64,000 nt of DNA from Gammaproteobacteria bacterium TMED78 (GTDB taxonomy: Bacteria; Pseudomonadota; Gammaproteobacteria; Steroidobacterales; Rariloculaceae), in contig NHEF01000010.1 in assembly GCA_002171615.1 (NCBI GenBank), positions 91,017 through 155,016 on the forward strand, read 5' to 3'. Positions 39,956 to 49,234 of this stretch are shown here, piece by piece. The notes under the pieces were generated by a model that saw nothing but the letters and a program-made list of their open reading frames with translations, did not search any database and was not told the DNA's origin. Numbering within the stretch: the first letter of the stretch is position 1; each line of letters starts with the position of its first letter. The translations under genes were made by a program, and so were the position numbers.

Positions 39956-41161
39956 CTATGTAACTCTTCTAGGAACTTCTTTTGTTTTTTCAAATGAAGT
40001 ATATATAGGCATTAAAATGAAGAAAGAAATATAGATAAAAGAGAATATCCTAGCTAAAAGTGTATTTGTTACCGTAGCTACTTGAAGCCCTAAATACCCT
40101 AGAACAATAAAACTTACCACAAATAACGTCAATGCAATTTTATAAATAACACCACGGTATCTTATCGACTTAACCTTACACCTATCTAGCCAAGGAAGGA
40201 AAAAAGGAAGGATTATAGCTGTTCCCATAAGTATCACACCCATTAATTTATCTGGAACTGCCCTTAGCATCGCGTAAAAAGGAGTAAAGTACCAAACAGG
40301 TGCAATATGCTCTGGTGTTTTAAGGGAATCAGCAGGATCAAAGTTAGCATGTTCTAAAAAATAACCACCCATCTCTGGTGCAAAAAAAACAATTGCAGAA
40401 AAAATAATAGCAAAAATAATTATTATCACTAAATCCTTACTAGTATGGTAGGGATGGAATGCAACACCATCTATTGGTATGCCATTAGAATCTTTATAAT
40501 TTTTAATCTCAATACCATCTGGATTATTTGAGCCTACCTCGTGTAAAGCAATGATGTGAATAAAAACTAAAAAAGCCAACAAAAGTGGCAGTGCTATAAC
40601 ATGGAAAGCGAAAAACCGATTAAGCGTAATATCGGATATATAGAAGTCTCCTCTTATCCATTCAGCTAAACCCTCACCGACAACTGGGATAGCACCAAAA
40701 AGAGAAACTATAACCTGTGCACCCCAATAAGACATATTCCCCCAGGGCAATAGGTAACCAAAAAATCCTTCGGCCATAAGGCAAACATAAATTATCATGC
40801 CAATAATCCACAATAATTCTCTTGGTTTTTTATAAGATCCATACATTAACCCACGGAACATATGTAAATAAACAACCACAAAAAAAGCAGAGGCTCCGGT
40901 TGAGTGTAAATAACGAATTAGCCAACCCCACTCTACTTCCCTCATGATATATTCTACTGATGCAAAGGCTTCAGCTGCAGAAGGCTTATAATTCATAGTA
41001 AGGAAGATACCGGTAATAATTTGCAGTACAAAAATTACCATGGCTAGAACCCCAAAACCGTACCAAAAATTAAAGTTCTTCGAGGCATAGTATTCTGTTA
41101 CATGCTCTTTCAAAAGCTTAGTTAATGGAAATCTTCGATCTATCCAAGCCATTAAAGACAT
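39956..41161 (-). CDS. petB: Cytochrome b of the bc1 complex
   Basis: A 401-residue integral protein with eight or so transmembrane helices. Haem ligands are H86/H187 and H100/H202; the second pair is 15 residues apart. The Qo-site motif reads PVWY instead of the more common PEWY, a form I recall from beta- and gammaproteobacteria. It oxidises ubiquinol and reduces it again at the Qi site. Its ATG shares one base with the petA stop. Confidence 0.96.
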   Translation of the reverse strand: MSLMAWIDRRFPLTKLLKEHVTEYYASKNFNFWYGFGVLAMVIFVLQIITGIFLTMNYKPSAAEAFASVEYIMREVEWGWLIRYLHSTGASAFFVVVYLHMFRGLMYGSYKKPRELLWIIGMIIYVCLMAEGFFGYLLPWGNMSYWGAQVIVSLFGAIPVVGEGLAEWIRGDFYISDITLNRFFAFHVIALPLLLAFLVFIHIIALHEVGSNNPDGIEIKNYKDSNGIPIDGVAFHPYHTSKDLVIIIIFAIIFSAIVFFAPEMGGYFLEHANFDPADSLKTPEHIAPVWYFTPFYAMLRAVPDKLMGVILMGTAIILPFFLPWLDRCKVKSIRYRGVIYKIALTLFVVSFIVLGYLGLQVATVTNTLLARIFSFIYISFFILMPIYTSFEKTKEVPRRVT

Positions 41162-41751
41162 TAGACTAGCCCCTCTTCAGATCCTACGACTAAAATATTA
41201 TTATCAATGAAGCTATAAGGGGGAACCTTAAGATTAGTTGGAGCAGGAACACCGCTATAAACCCTCCCTGCCAAATCAAACTTAGATCCATGACAAGGAC
41301 AATAAAATCCTCCTGGCCACTCAGATCCAAGATCAGATGGGCCCACATCAAAACGTGGTATCGGAACACAGCCTAAATGAGTACAAACAGCCTCAACAAC
41401 TAAGATCTCTGGCTTTATACTTCTATGATTACTATCAACATAAGTTGGCTGTTCAGATTGTTGAGAGTCTGGATCAGCAAGTAAACTATCTACGATAGAT
41501 AGCTTAGTCAACATCTCTTCTGTCCTATGGAGAACCATTACCGCTCTTCCTCGCCATTCAACCTTTATCATTGCACCAGGCTCAACTTTACTTATATCAA
41601 CCTCGATAGGTGATCCCAAAGCTAAAGCTCGAGCACTTGGCTTGAATGATGCAACAAAAGGGGTGCTAGTAAAAACTAAGCCCGCTCCTCCAGTAAGAGC
41701 AGCTGATAAAGACAAAAAGTCTCTTCTTGTAAAATCAGAAATATCTTTCAT
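41161..41751 (-). CDS. petA: Rieske iron-sulfur subunit of the bc1 complex
   Basis: A 196-residue protein with a twin-arginine start (RR at 9-10 in FTRRDFLSL) that also serves as membrane anchor, and the two cluster-binding boxes C123-T-H125-L-G-C128 and C151-P-C153-H154-G-S. It carries electrons from ubiquinol to cytochrome c1. First gene of petABC, with a probable promoter of its own in the 98-base gap after murA. Confidence 0.96.
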   Translation of the reverse strand: MKDISDFTRRDFLSLSAALTGGAGLVFTSTPFVASFKPSARALALGSPIEVDISKVEPGAMIKVEWRGRAVMVLHRTEEMLTKLSIVDSLLADPDSQQSEQPTYVDSNHRSIKPEILVVEAVCTHLGCVPIPRFDVGPSDLGSEWPGGFYCPCHGSKFDLAGRVYSGVPAPTNLKVPPYSFIDNNILVVGSEEGLV

Positions 41752-41793
41752 TTAAAATATGATTTTTTATTAACCAAAACTAGATCCCAATAA

Positions 41794-41809
41794 GCGTAAA
41801 CGCATTATA
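41794..41809 (-). promoter_or_regulatory. Possible petABC promoter -10 with adjacent inverted repeat
   Basis: A perfect TATAAT on the minus strand (41804-41809) is followed at once by GCGTTTACGC (41794-41803), a 4-bp inverted repeat around two bases, at the expected transcription start. The -35 match is weak. The repeat could be an operator controlling respiratory gene expression; no regulator is identified. Confidence 0.45.
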
Positions 41810-41849
41810 CACAAGGGAATAGAAAATTTGCCATATCAAATAAAAAAAT

Positions 41850-43109
41850 TTAGGGATGAAGCCTCTTTATATCTGCACCAACTTGAGATAATTTTTCTTC
41901 GATCGATTCATATCCTCTATCTATATGATAAATTCGATCAACTATTGTTCTTCCCTTTGCTGCAAGGGCAGCAAGGACTAAAGATGCTGAAGCCCTAAGG
42001 TCTGTTGCCATTACATTAGCGCCATTTAAAGAATCAGCGCCACTAATGGTTACCTTTCTCCCGTCTATATTTAAATTTGCTCCCATCCTCTGAAGCTCTT
42101 GAGTATGCATAAATCGATTTTCAAAAACCGTTTCAGTAATTTCAGAAACTCCATCAGCTATTGCATTTAGAGCGCAAAATTGAGCTTGCATATCAGTTGG
42201 AAAGCCTGGGTAGGGTCCAGTAAAAATATTAGTAGCTTTTGGTCTCTTACCTCTCATATCTATTTCAACATAATCACTAGAAGTTACTATAAATGCTCCA
42301 CTTTCTTCCAATTTCAATAAAACTGAGGATAAATTTTTAGGAGAGATTTTATTTAACCTTAAATGTCCACCTGTTATTGCAGCCGCTACAAGATAAGTCC
42401 CTGCTTCTATCCTATCAGATAAAATCAAGTGATTTGCTCCCTTGAGCTCCTTAACTCCTTTAATTTTAATCGTATCAGAACAAGCTCCTTCAATTCTTGC
42501 TCCCATTTTTTTCAAAAAAATTATCAAATCTTCAATTTCTGGCTCTTGAGCTGCATTTTTTATAATAGTTTCCCCCTCAGCTAGAGTAGCCGCCATAATT
42601 ATATTTTCTGTAGCCGTAACAGAGGGTGTATCAAATATGATTTCTGCGCCTTTTAGTTTTTTTGCTGTCGCTTTGATATAGCCACCTGAAATCTCTATAT
42701 TTGCGCCCATTTTTTTTAAACTTTCCACATGTAAATTTACTGGTCTTGCGCCTATTGCACAACCACCAGGCAAAGAAACTTCAGCAAATCCAAATTTTCC
42801 TAATAAAGGACCCAACACTAGAATTGACGCCCTCATAGTTTTTACTAAATCATAAGCTGCAAAAGGCCGGGTAGCTTTAGAGCTATTAATTTCAATAGTT
42901 ATACCATCATGAAAAGTTATTTCTACGCCCATAGTTCTAAGAAGATTAACAGTAGTCGAAACATCGTTTAATCTCGGTACATTTTTTAAGAAAATAGAGT
43001 CTTTTGTGAGTAAGGAAGCTGTTAAAATAGGGAGAGCTGAATTTTTAGCCCCTGAAATAGAAATTTCTCCAGAAAGGGGCTTTCCACCTTTAATTTCTAA
43101 TCTATCCAC
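41850..43109 (-). CDS. murA: UDP-N-acetylglucosamine 1-carboxyvinyltransferase
   Basis: A 419-residue enolpyruvyl transferase, the first committed step of murein synthesis. The active-site cysteine is C117 in [14 protein letters not shown]; the N-terminal [12 protein letters not shown] and the FPTDMQAQ segment are also typical. It follows ibaG after 17 bases, the E. coli and Pseudomonas order, and precedes petA. Confidence 0.97.
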   Translation of the reverse strand: MDRLEIKGGKPLSGEISISGAKNSALPILTASLLTKDSIFLKNVPRLNDVSTTVNLLRTMGVEITFHDGITIEINSSKATRPFAAYDLVKTMRASILVLGPLLGKFGFAEVSLPGGCAIGARPVNLHVESLKKMGANIEISGGYIKATAKKLKGAEIIFDTPSVTATENIIMAATLAEGETIIKNAAQEPEIEDLIIFLKKMGARIEGACSDTIKIKGVKELKGANHLILSDRIEAGTYLVAAAITGGHLRLNKISPKNLSSVLLKLEESGAFIVTSSDYVEIDMRGKRPKATNIFTGPYPGFPTDMQAQFCALNAIADGVSEITETVFENRFMHTQELQRMGANLNIDGRKVTISGADSLNGANVMATDLRASASLVLAALAAKGRTIVDRIYHIDRGYESIEEKLSQVGADIKRLHP

Positions 43110-43126
43110 TACCTAAGCCTGAAAAA

Positions 43127-43360
43127 TCAATTACTATGCTCATCTTCTGTATATGTCTTTAATGAAAGGGCATGAATTTCATTCCCAACCAATGAGCCAA
43201 GTGTAGCAAAAACCATCTTATGTCTATCTAGAGTTCCAATATCTTTAAAAATATCTGAAATTACTTCAGCCTCATAGTGGCCAAACCCATCGTCCACCAC
43301 TTTTACTGAACAATTAGTAATTCCATCTTTAATTATTTGCTCAATCTTATTTGATTCCAT
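43127..43360 (-). CDS. ibaG: BolA/IbaG family protein
   Basis: A 77-residue BolA-fold protein, with the family's conserved His in DRHKMVFATL and the ending IHALSLKTYT. BolA-type proteins work with monothiol glutaredoxins in iron-sulfur cluster handling. The symbol is given by position next to murA; the RHKMV segment is actually closer to BolA proper than to E. coli IbaG, so the subfamily is uncertain. A strong AAGGAGG precedes the ATG. Confidence 0.8.
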   Translation of the reverse strand: MESNKIEQIIKDGITNCSVKVVDDGFGHYEAEVISDIFKDIGTLDRHKMVFATLGSLVGNEIHALSLKTYTEDEHSN

Positions 43361-43440
43361 AGGCCTCCTTATATTATTTAGAAAATTTATGAGTTAAATA
43401 ATTTATAACAAGTTGATACTATTACTCTAGAATGATCATA

Positions 43441-44016
43441 ATGAAAAAACAATTTATTTATGAAAAGAAAAGAGCCGTAGTTTTACTTTTCCTAACTATA
43501 ACTGCAAGCCTTACTTGGTATGTAAGCAAAAAAAATACAATTAATGAAGCTATGCACAATTTAGATTTACCAGATAGCGGATTCAGCCTTGATGAAGCAA
43601 AAATTAATATAACAAATCAAACTGGGCAACTAATGATTTCCATATTAGCAGAAAAGGCCTATGAGGAGCCATTAAATAGGGTATTAAACCTAGATAATAT
43701 TTATATAGAATATATGACTGACAATCAAAATACTTGGCTTTTGACGGCTAAATCAGGACAAATTTCTGAAGATAAAACTAATATACTATTATCTGGAAGC
43801 GTTACTTTAAAAAATCAATCGGAAAGTAATCAATATCCAAATAAAGTTACAGCTAATGAATTAAGTCTTCAAATACAAAACTCACTAGTTAATTCTGAAA
43901 ATTTAGTGAGAGTTTATTTTAAAGATGGTAGCCTAGAAACGAAAGGAATAGAAATGGACCTTACAAAAGGAAACTTAATTCTCAAATCAGAAGTATATGG
44001 AAAATTTAATCCTTAA
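43441..44016 (+). CDS. lptC: LPS export protein LptC
   Basis: A 191-residue bitopic protein: one N-terminal transmembrane segment (about residues 11-27), then a beta-jellyroll periplasmic domain. It hands LPS from the LptB2FG transporter to LptA. Sequence similarity to the family is modest (segment FSLDEAKINITNQTGQ and the WLLTAKSGQISED region), but position before lptA-lptB is decisive. I prefer the ATG at 43441; another lies nine bases upstream. It overlaps lptA by 20 bases. Confidence 0.88.
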   Translation: MKKQFIYEKKRAVVLLFLTITASLTWYVSKKNTINEAMHNLDLPDSGFSLDEAKINITNQTGQLMISILAEKAYEEPLNRVLNLDNIYIEYMTDNQNTWLLTAKSGQISEDKTNILLSGSVTLKNQSESNQYPNKVTANELSLQIQNSLVNSENLVRVYFKDGSLETKGIEMDLTKGNLILKSEVYGKFNP

Positions 44017-44587
44017 ATATTTTTTTACAAGTATAGTTATTATATTTTTAGCTAATTCTGCTACAGGGCAGAATCCTAATCAACTGCCTATACTATTAGA
44101 TGCGGAGTCATCGGTTATTGAAAATAGCTCTAACTCTATTTCTTTTATTAAATTAAAAATAAACCAGGAAAACAACTTTCAACTCCTTGCAGATAAAGCA
44201 ATGGCTTCTTCTTTAGATTTTTCTACAAATGAATGGGAGCTAGTAGGTAATGTGTATTTAGAATCAAATGGTATAAATATTAAATCTCAGTCAGCGTTAA
44301 TCAAATTCGCACTAAATGAAATAACAGAAGCTATATTTGATGGATCACCTGTCATATTCGAAAATATTGATAGTTTAGGAAGTATAAATGTTAGTGGAGG
44401 AGCAGAAAAAATTAACTACAGCAAAAGATCTGGTTTTATTTCTATGGAGGGTGATGCATTCTTAAAACAAGGAAACAATGATTTTAAAGGTTGTAGCCTT
44501 ACTTATGATATTCAAGCTGAACAAATAACTTCTGGATCTTCAGAATGTGGTCAACCAGTAGTTATAACCATAACCCCTTCAGAATAA
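43997..44587 (+). CDS. lptA: LPS periplasmic bridge protein LptA
   Basis: A 196-residue secreted protein with a signal peptide ending near ANSATGQ and an OstA-like beta-jellyroll ([38 protein letters not shown]). Family members stack into the bridge that carries LPS across the periplasm. It starts inside lptC and is followed by lptB, so all three belong to one transcript. Confidence 0.9.
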   Translation: MENLILKYFFTSIVIIFLANSATGQNPNQLPILLDAESSVIENSSNSISFIKLKINQENNFQLLADKAMASSLDFSTNEWELVGNVYLESNGINIKSQSALIKFALNEITEAIFDGSPVIFENIDSLGSINVSGGAEKINYSKRSGFISMEGDAFLKQGNNDFKGCSLTYDIQAEQITSGSSECGQPVVITITPSE

Positions 44588-44604
44588 CTGGAAAACAAAG
44601 TTTT

Positions 44605-45333
44605 ATGGATAGTAAATTATTAGTTGAAAATATTTCAAAAAAATATGGCCTAAAAGAAGCTGTTAGTGATTTATCATTTAGTGTTAGTAGTGGAGAAATT
44701 GTAGGTCTATTAGGGCCTAATGGGGCAGGAAAAACAACAGCTTTTTATATTATCGCTGGACTAATTCAATCTGATAGCGGAAAAATTTATTTAAATAATA
44801 CAGATATAACTAATTTTCCTATCCATTCTAGAGCAGCCTTGGGATTAGGATATCTCCCCCAAGAAGCTTCTATTTTTAGAAAGCTTTCAGTAAGTGAAAA
44901 TATTATGGCAATACTAGAAAATAGAAGAAATTTACATAAAGCAGATCGCCAAAAAATATTAAATGAACTGCTTGAAGAGTTTAGAATAAGCCATGTAAAA
45001 GACACTATTGGCATTTCTCTATCAGGAGGAGAAAGAAGAAGAGTTGAGATCGCCAGATCTTTAGCTACTAACCCAAAATTTATTCTATTAGATGAGCCCT
45101 TTGCTGGTGTTGATCCAATATCTGTAATTGATATCCAAAAAATTATAAAGCAATTAACAAAAAAAAAGATTGGTGTACTAATCACTGATCACAATGTCAG
45201 AGAAACATTAGATATATGTAATCATGCCTATATAATCAATCAAGGCATCCTAATGGCATATGGAAAGTCAGAAGAAATATTAGCCAATCAAAAAGTTAGA
45301 GATGTATATCTAGGTGAAAACTTTTCATTATAA
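44605..45333 (+). CDS. lptB: LPS export ABC transporter ATPase LptB
   Basis: A 242-residue ABC ATPase with Walker A GPNGAGKT, signature [15 protein letters not shown], Walker [13 protein letters not shown] and the LptB-type [16 protein letters not shown] region. It powers LPS extraction with LptF and LptG, which are not in this window. The ATG at 44605 is the natural start ([12 protein letters not shown]); an in-frame codon 60 bases upstream lies inside lptA and adds an unrelated sequence. Confidence 0.96.
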   Translation: MDSKLLVENISKKYGLKEAVSDLSFSVSSGEIVGLLGPNGAGKTTAFYIIAGLIQSDSGKIYLNNTDITNFPIHSRAALGLGYLPQEASIFRKLSVSENIMAILENRRNLHKADRQKILNELLEEFRISHVKDTIGISLSGGERRRVEIARSLATNPKFILLDEPFAGVDPISVIDIQKIIKQLTKKKIGVLITDHNVRETLDICNHAYIINQGILMAYGKSEEILANQKVRDVYLGENFSL

Positions 45334-45344
45334 GCATTAAAAAA

Positions 45345-46706
45345 ATGAAGCAATCATTATATTTAAAACAAGCTCAAAAACTTACGATGACGCCTCAATT
45401 AAAACAGGCGATCAAGCTACTAGAACTTCCAATAATTGATCTTGATACTAAGATAAGAGAAGAGCTTGAAAACAATATCATGCTTGAAAAATCTAATATT
45501 GAATTTGAACAAAATGATAAAATAAATATTAATAAGGATTTAGAAAAAAATCAATTAGAATGGACTCAGACTAATAACAAAAAAAATAATAGCGAAGAAA
45601 ATATTGAATCAACTCTATCATCTAGTATCACTTTAAGAGACCACTTAATGTGGCAACTAGAAATGGAAAAAATATCAGAAAAGAAAATTTTTATAGGAAA
45701 AGTTATAATCGACTCTCTTAATGATGACGGTTATCTCAATGAAAGCTTTTCTACAATTAAAAATATTTTAGGGCCTGAAACTAATATTCAAGATAGAGAA
45801 ATAGAAAATATTCTCGAAATAATTCAAAACCTAGATCCTGTAGGAGTAGGAGCAAGATCAATAATTGAGTGTATATCTTTACAGCTTGATAGAATAGATA
45901 AGAAAACACCAGGCATTAAATTAGCTATAGAAATAAATAAAAATTATTTCAATTTATTCACTCAAAAAAAAATCTCAAAGATAAAAGATCTTTTAATGGT
46001 TAGTGATGATGATCTTAGGCAAGCTATTCTTCTAATAAAATCCTGTAATCCACATCCAGGATTATCAGTAAGTAATCAGATTACCCAATATGCTATTCCA
46101 GATGTTTTTGTAAAAAGAATCAACAATAATTGGGTAGTCGAGTTAAATAACTCATTAGTGCCAAAAATAAAAATAAATAATCTTTATGCAGAATCAATTA
46201 ATAGCATACAAGAACATAAGGCCTTAAAAATGCAATTACAAGAAGCTCATTGGTTAATTAAAAGTCTTAATATTAGAAATCAGACTTTAGCAAAAGTAGC
46301 TATAAATATCGTAGAAAGACAAAAAGCTTTCTTAGAAAAAGGTGAAGAATATATGAACCCTATGATTATGAAACAAGTTGCTTCAGATGTTGATGTTCAT
46401 GAATCAACAATCTCAAGAATAGCTTCTAATAAATATATGCATACTCCAAGGGGAACTTATCAATTTAAATATTTTTTTTCTAGTAATCTAGAAGGCAAGA
46501 AGGGAGGAACCTCATCTATTGCAATAAAAGCTAAAATTAAAAAAATAATCAATAATGAAAACCCTAACTCTCCTCTTAGTGATACAAGTATTTCTGATAG
46601 ACTGCACTTGAATGGTATAAAGATTGCTAGAAGAACAGTTGCAAAATATCGTGAAGATATGAAAATTGAACCTTCTAGCAAGAGAAAAGCTACAAGATGG
46701 CAGTAA
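45345..46706 (+). CDS. rpoN: RNA polymerase sigma-54 factor
   Basis: A 453-residue sigma-54: Gln/Leu-rich region I (residues 1-50), acidic linker, core-binding region (about 110-300), helix-turn-helix, and the RpoN box ARRTVAKYRE near residue 430. It directs -24/-12 promoters and needs AAA+ enhancer-binding proteins. lptB-rpoN is the standard order, but the usual hpf, ptsN and rapZ genes do not follow; instead pyk comes in convergently 15 bases away. Its regulon must be defined elsewhere in the genome. Confidence 0.97.
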   Translation: MKQSLYLKQAQKLTMTPQLKQAIKLLELPIIDLDTKIREELENNIMLEKSNIEFEQNDKININKDLEKNQLEWTQTNNKKNNSEENIESTLSSSITLRDHLMWQLEMEKISEKKIFIGKVIIDSLNDDGYLNESFSTIKNILGPETNIQDREIENILEIIQNLDPVGVGARSIIECISLQLDRIDKKTPGIKLAIEINKNYFNLFTQKKISKIKDLLMVSDDDLRQAILLIKSCNPHPGLSVSNQITQYAIPDVFVKRINNNWVVELNNSLVPKIKINNLYAESINSIQEHKALKMQLQEAHWLIKSLNIRNQTLAKVAINIVERQKAFLEKGEEYMNPMIMKQVASDVDVHESTISRIASNKYMHTPRGTYQFKYFFSSNLEGKKGGTSSIAIKAKIKKIINNENPNSPLSDTSISDRLHLNGIKIARRTVAKYREDMKIEPSSKRKATRWQ

Positions 46707-46721
46707 TTTATAATTAATAAA

Positions 46722-48167
46722 TTAGCTTTCTATATTTCTAACTTCTAATATCTTAATTGAGTTTGTCCTACCTGGTATACCTCTCAAATCACCAAAGGTA
46801 CATAAAACTAGATCGCCTGGAGAGGCAATATTTTCTCGCATAAGAGTCTCTGAAATTAGTTGGTCCATTGAATTTAAATCCGTATTATCAACTATATCGA
46901 TAAATTGAGGATAAACACCTCGATAAAGAAGTACTTTTCTTACTGTAGTTAGATTTCTTGTAAATGCTAAAATTGGTATTTCTGATCTAAGCCTGGACAT
47001 CCATAAAGTAGTTGACCCTGACTCAGTCAAGCTAACGATTGCTTTAATATTTAGATGATTTGCAATATAAATAGCTGCCATAGCTATAGATTCATCTATA
47101 TTTTCAAATATTGCATTAATCCTATAATCATTTAAACTTTTAAATGACTCATGCTTTTCAGCACCTATAATAACTTCGCTCATCTTACTAACTGCTACTT
47201 CTGGATAAGAGCCAACAGCTGATTCTGCTGAGAGCATAACTGCATCAGTTCCATCCATAACAGCGTTTGCCACATCAGATACTTCCGCTCTTGTTGGGGA
47301 AGAGTTTGTAATCATTGATTCGAACATCTGAGTGGCTGTTATAGATACTTTATTATGCTCTTTAGCAAGCCTAATAAGCTTTTTTTGAAGCGCAGTCATA
47401 GATGCATACCCAACTTCAACCGCTAAGTCTCCTCTAGCAACCATAATTGCATCAGAAAAATCAATGATCTTATATATATTTTCTACCGCCTCAGTTCTCT
47501 CTATCTTAGCGATAATATGAGCAAATCCATTATTTTGTTTTACTAGCTCTCTCACTCTTATTATGTCTTCCTCACTCTTTACAAAAGAGACTGCTATATA
47601 ATCCACTTCTAGAGAACAAGCTAATTTTATTCCTTTTTCATCTTGCTCAGTTATTGCATCAACTGATAACCCACCACCACTTTTATTCAGTCCTTTCCTG
47701 TCAGATAACAACCCTCCTTGGACGATTTTACAATGAATTGCTGTTCCATTAATTTTTAGAACCTCGATTACTATCAGACCATCATTCAATAATAAAGTAT
47801 CTCCGATGCTTATGTCTTGGGTAAGGTTTTTATATAAAACGCATACCCCATTAACACTTCCTTTTTTAGGATCAATACTCTTATCTAAAATGAAAATATT
47901 TCCCTCTTCTAAATAAACAGAGCCGCCTGAAAAAGATTCAATCCTAATCTTTGGTCCCTGTAGGTCTAGCATAATAGCTATATATTTATTATTCTTTGTA
48001 GCAGTTTTTCGGGCTAATTTTATTCTTTTAACATGATCAGAATTAGTGCCATGAGACAAATTAATTCTTAGGATCTCTGCTCCTGAATTAATTATTTTCT
48101 CTAATACTTGAGGACTATCTGTTGATGGGCCTAAAGTAGCTACTATTTTTGTTCTTTTCTTTTTCAA
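46722..48167 (-). CDS. pyk: Pyruvate kinase
   Basis: A 481-residue enzyme converting phosphoenolpyruvate and ADP to pyruvate and ATP. It has TKIVATLGPSTDSPQ, the active-site IAKIERTEAVENI and MVARGDLAVEVG segments, and the C-terminal regulatory domain. Start is TTG at 48167 with no obvious ribosome-binding site. It follows gap after 26 bases, so tkt-gap-pyk look co-transcribed; pgk is not between them. Confidence 0.96.
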   Translation of the reverse strand: MKKKRTKIVATLGPSTDSPQVLEKIINSGAEILRINLSHGTNSDHVKRIKLARKTATKNNKYIAIMLDLQGPKIRIESFSGGSVYLEEGNIFILDKSIDPKKGSVNGVCVLYKNLTQDISIGDTLLLNDGLIVIEVLKINGTAIHCKIVQGGLLSDRKGLNKSGGGLSVDAITEQDEKGIKLACSLEVDYIAVSFVKSEEDIIRVRELVKQNNGFAHIIAKIERTEAVENIYKIIDFSDAIMVARGDLAVEVGYASMTALQKKLIRLAKEHNKVSITATQMFESMITNSSPTRAEVSDVANAVMDGTDAVMLSAESAVGSYPEVAVSKMSEVIIGAEKHESFKSLNDYRINAIFENIDESIAMAAIYIANHLNIKAIVSLTESGSTTLWMSRLRSEIPILAFTRNLTTVRKVLLYRGVYPQFIDIVDNTDLNSMDQLISETLMRENIASPGDLVLCTFGDLRGIPGRTNSIKILEVRNIES

Positions 48168-48193
48168 TACTAAAAATTTTTACAATAAGTTAA

Positions 48194-49210
48194 TTAAGCT
48201 AAATCATAAATAGCTATAGCCGTATCAAGCATACGATTAGAAAACCCCCATTCATTATCATACCAAGCGCAAACTTTAATCAATCTCTTGTCAACTGAGA
48301 TTCTAGTTAGTCCAGAATCATATACTGAAGATGCAGAATTATGATTGAAGTCAGAAGAAACCAGAGGCTCATCAGAATATGCTAAAACTCCCTTTAATTC
48401 ATTTTCACTAGCTGACTTCAGCAAGGTATCAACCTCTTCAATACTAGTCTGTCTAGAAGATGAAAAAGTTAGGTCTACTATTGAAACATTAATAGTGGGA
48501 ACTCGAAGAGAAAACCCATCCAGCTTTCCATCTAAATCTGGGAGGACTAAACCTACTGCAGCAGCGGCTCCTGTTTTTGTAGGAATCATAGACTGGGTAG
48601 CAGACCTAGCTCTCCTTAAGTCAGTATGATAAACATCTGTAAGAACTTGGTCATTAGTATAAGAGTGGATTGTGTTCATAATGCCACTCTCAATGCCAAT
48701 ACTTTCATGTAAAATTTTTGCTAATGGAGCTAAACAGTTTGTAGTACAAGAAGCATTAGAAATTACCTCATCAGAAGGTTTTAGTACAGTATGATTCACT
48801 CCATAAACTATAGTTGCATCTATATCATTTCCTGCCGGTGCAGAAATTAATACCTTTTTTGCTCCAGCATCTAAATGAGCAGAAGATTTTGCCTTAGAAG
48901 CAAAAAAACCAGTACTTTCAAAAACTATATCAACCTCTAACTTACCCCAAGGTAGTTTCCTAGGATCTTTTTCAGAAAAGACCTTAATAGTATCACCATC
49001 AATTATTAAGTCATTATTATCAACTTTTACATCATATGGAAAAATCCCATGTGCAGTATCATACTTTGTTAAATGGGCATTAGCCCCTGCATCTCCCAAA
49101 TCATTAATTGCGACTATTTGGATTTTATTTCTCTTATCTCCCTCATAAAAAGCTCTTAAAATATTTCTTCCTATTCTTCCATACCCGTTAATAGCAACCC
49201 TCAAAGACAT
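48194..49210 (-). CDS. gap: Glyceraldehyde-3-phosphate dehydrogenase
   Basis: A 338-residue enzyme with the N-terminal NAD-binding [15 protein letters not shown] and catalytic [13 protein letters not shown] (first Cys is the nucleophile). It acts in glycolysis and gluconeogenesis. An AGGAGA ribosome-binding site precedes the ATG. It lies 24 bases after tkt and 26 before pyk. Confidence 0.96.
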   Translation of the reverse strand: MSLRVAINGYGRIGRNILRAFYEGDKRNKIQIVAINDLGDAGANAHLTKYDTAHGIFPYDVKVDNNDLIIDGDTIKVFSEKDPRKLPWGKLEVDIVFESTGFFASKAKSSAHLDAGAKKVLISAPAGNDIDATIVYGVNHTVLKPSDEVISNASCTTNCLAPLAKILHESIGIESGIMNTIHSYTNDQVLTDVYHTDLRRARSATQSMIPTKTGAAAAVGLVLPDLDGKLDGFSLRVPTINVSIVDLTFSSSRQTSIEEVDTLLKSASENELKGVLAYSDEPLVSSDFNHNSASSVYDSGLTRISVDKRLIKVCAWYDNEWGFSNRMLDTAIAIYDLA

Positions 49211-49234
49211 CTATTTCTCCTAAAAATTAAAATA

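Noticed and set aside
44787..45185. A 132-codon open frame on the minus strand
   Set aside because: It mirrors lptB codon by codon; lptB has complete ABC ATPase motifs.
46700..46725. AT-only inverted repeat between rpoN and pyk as a bidirectional terminator
   Set aside because: The stem contains only A and T pairs and there is no clear T tract, so it would be too weak to call.
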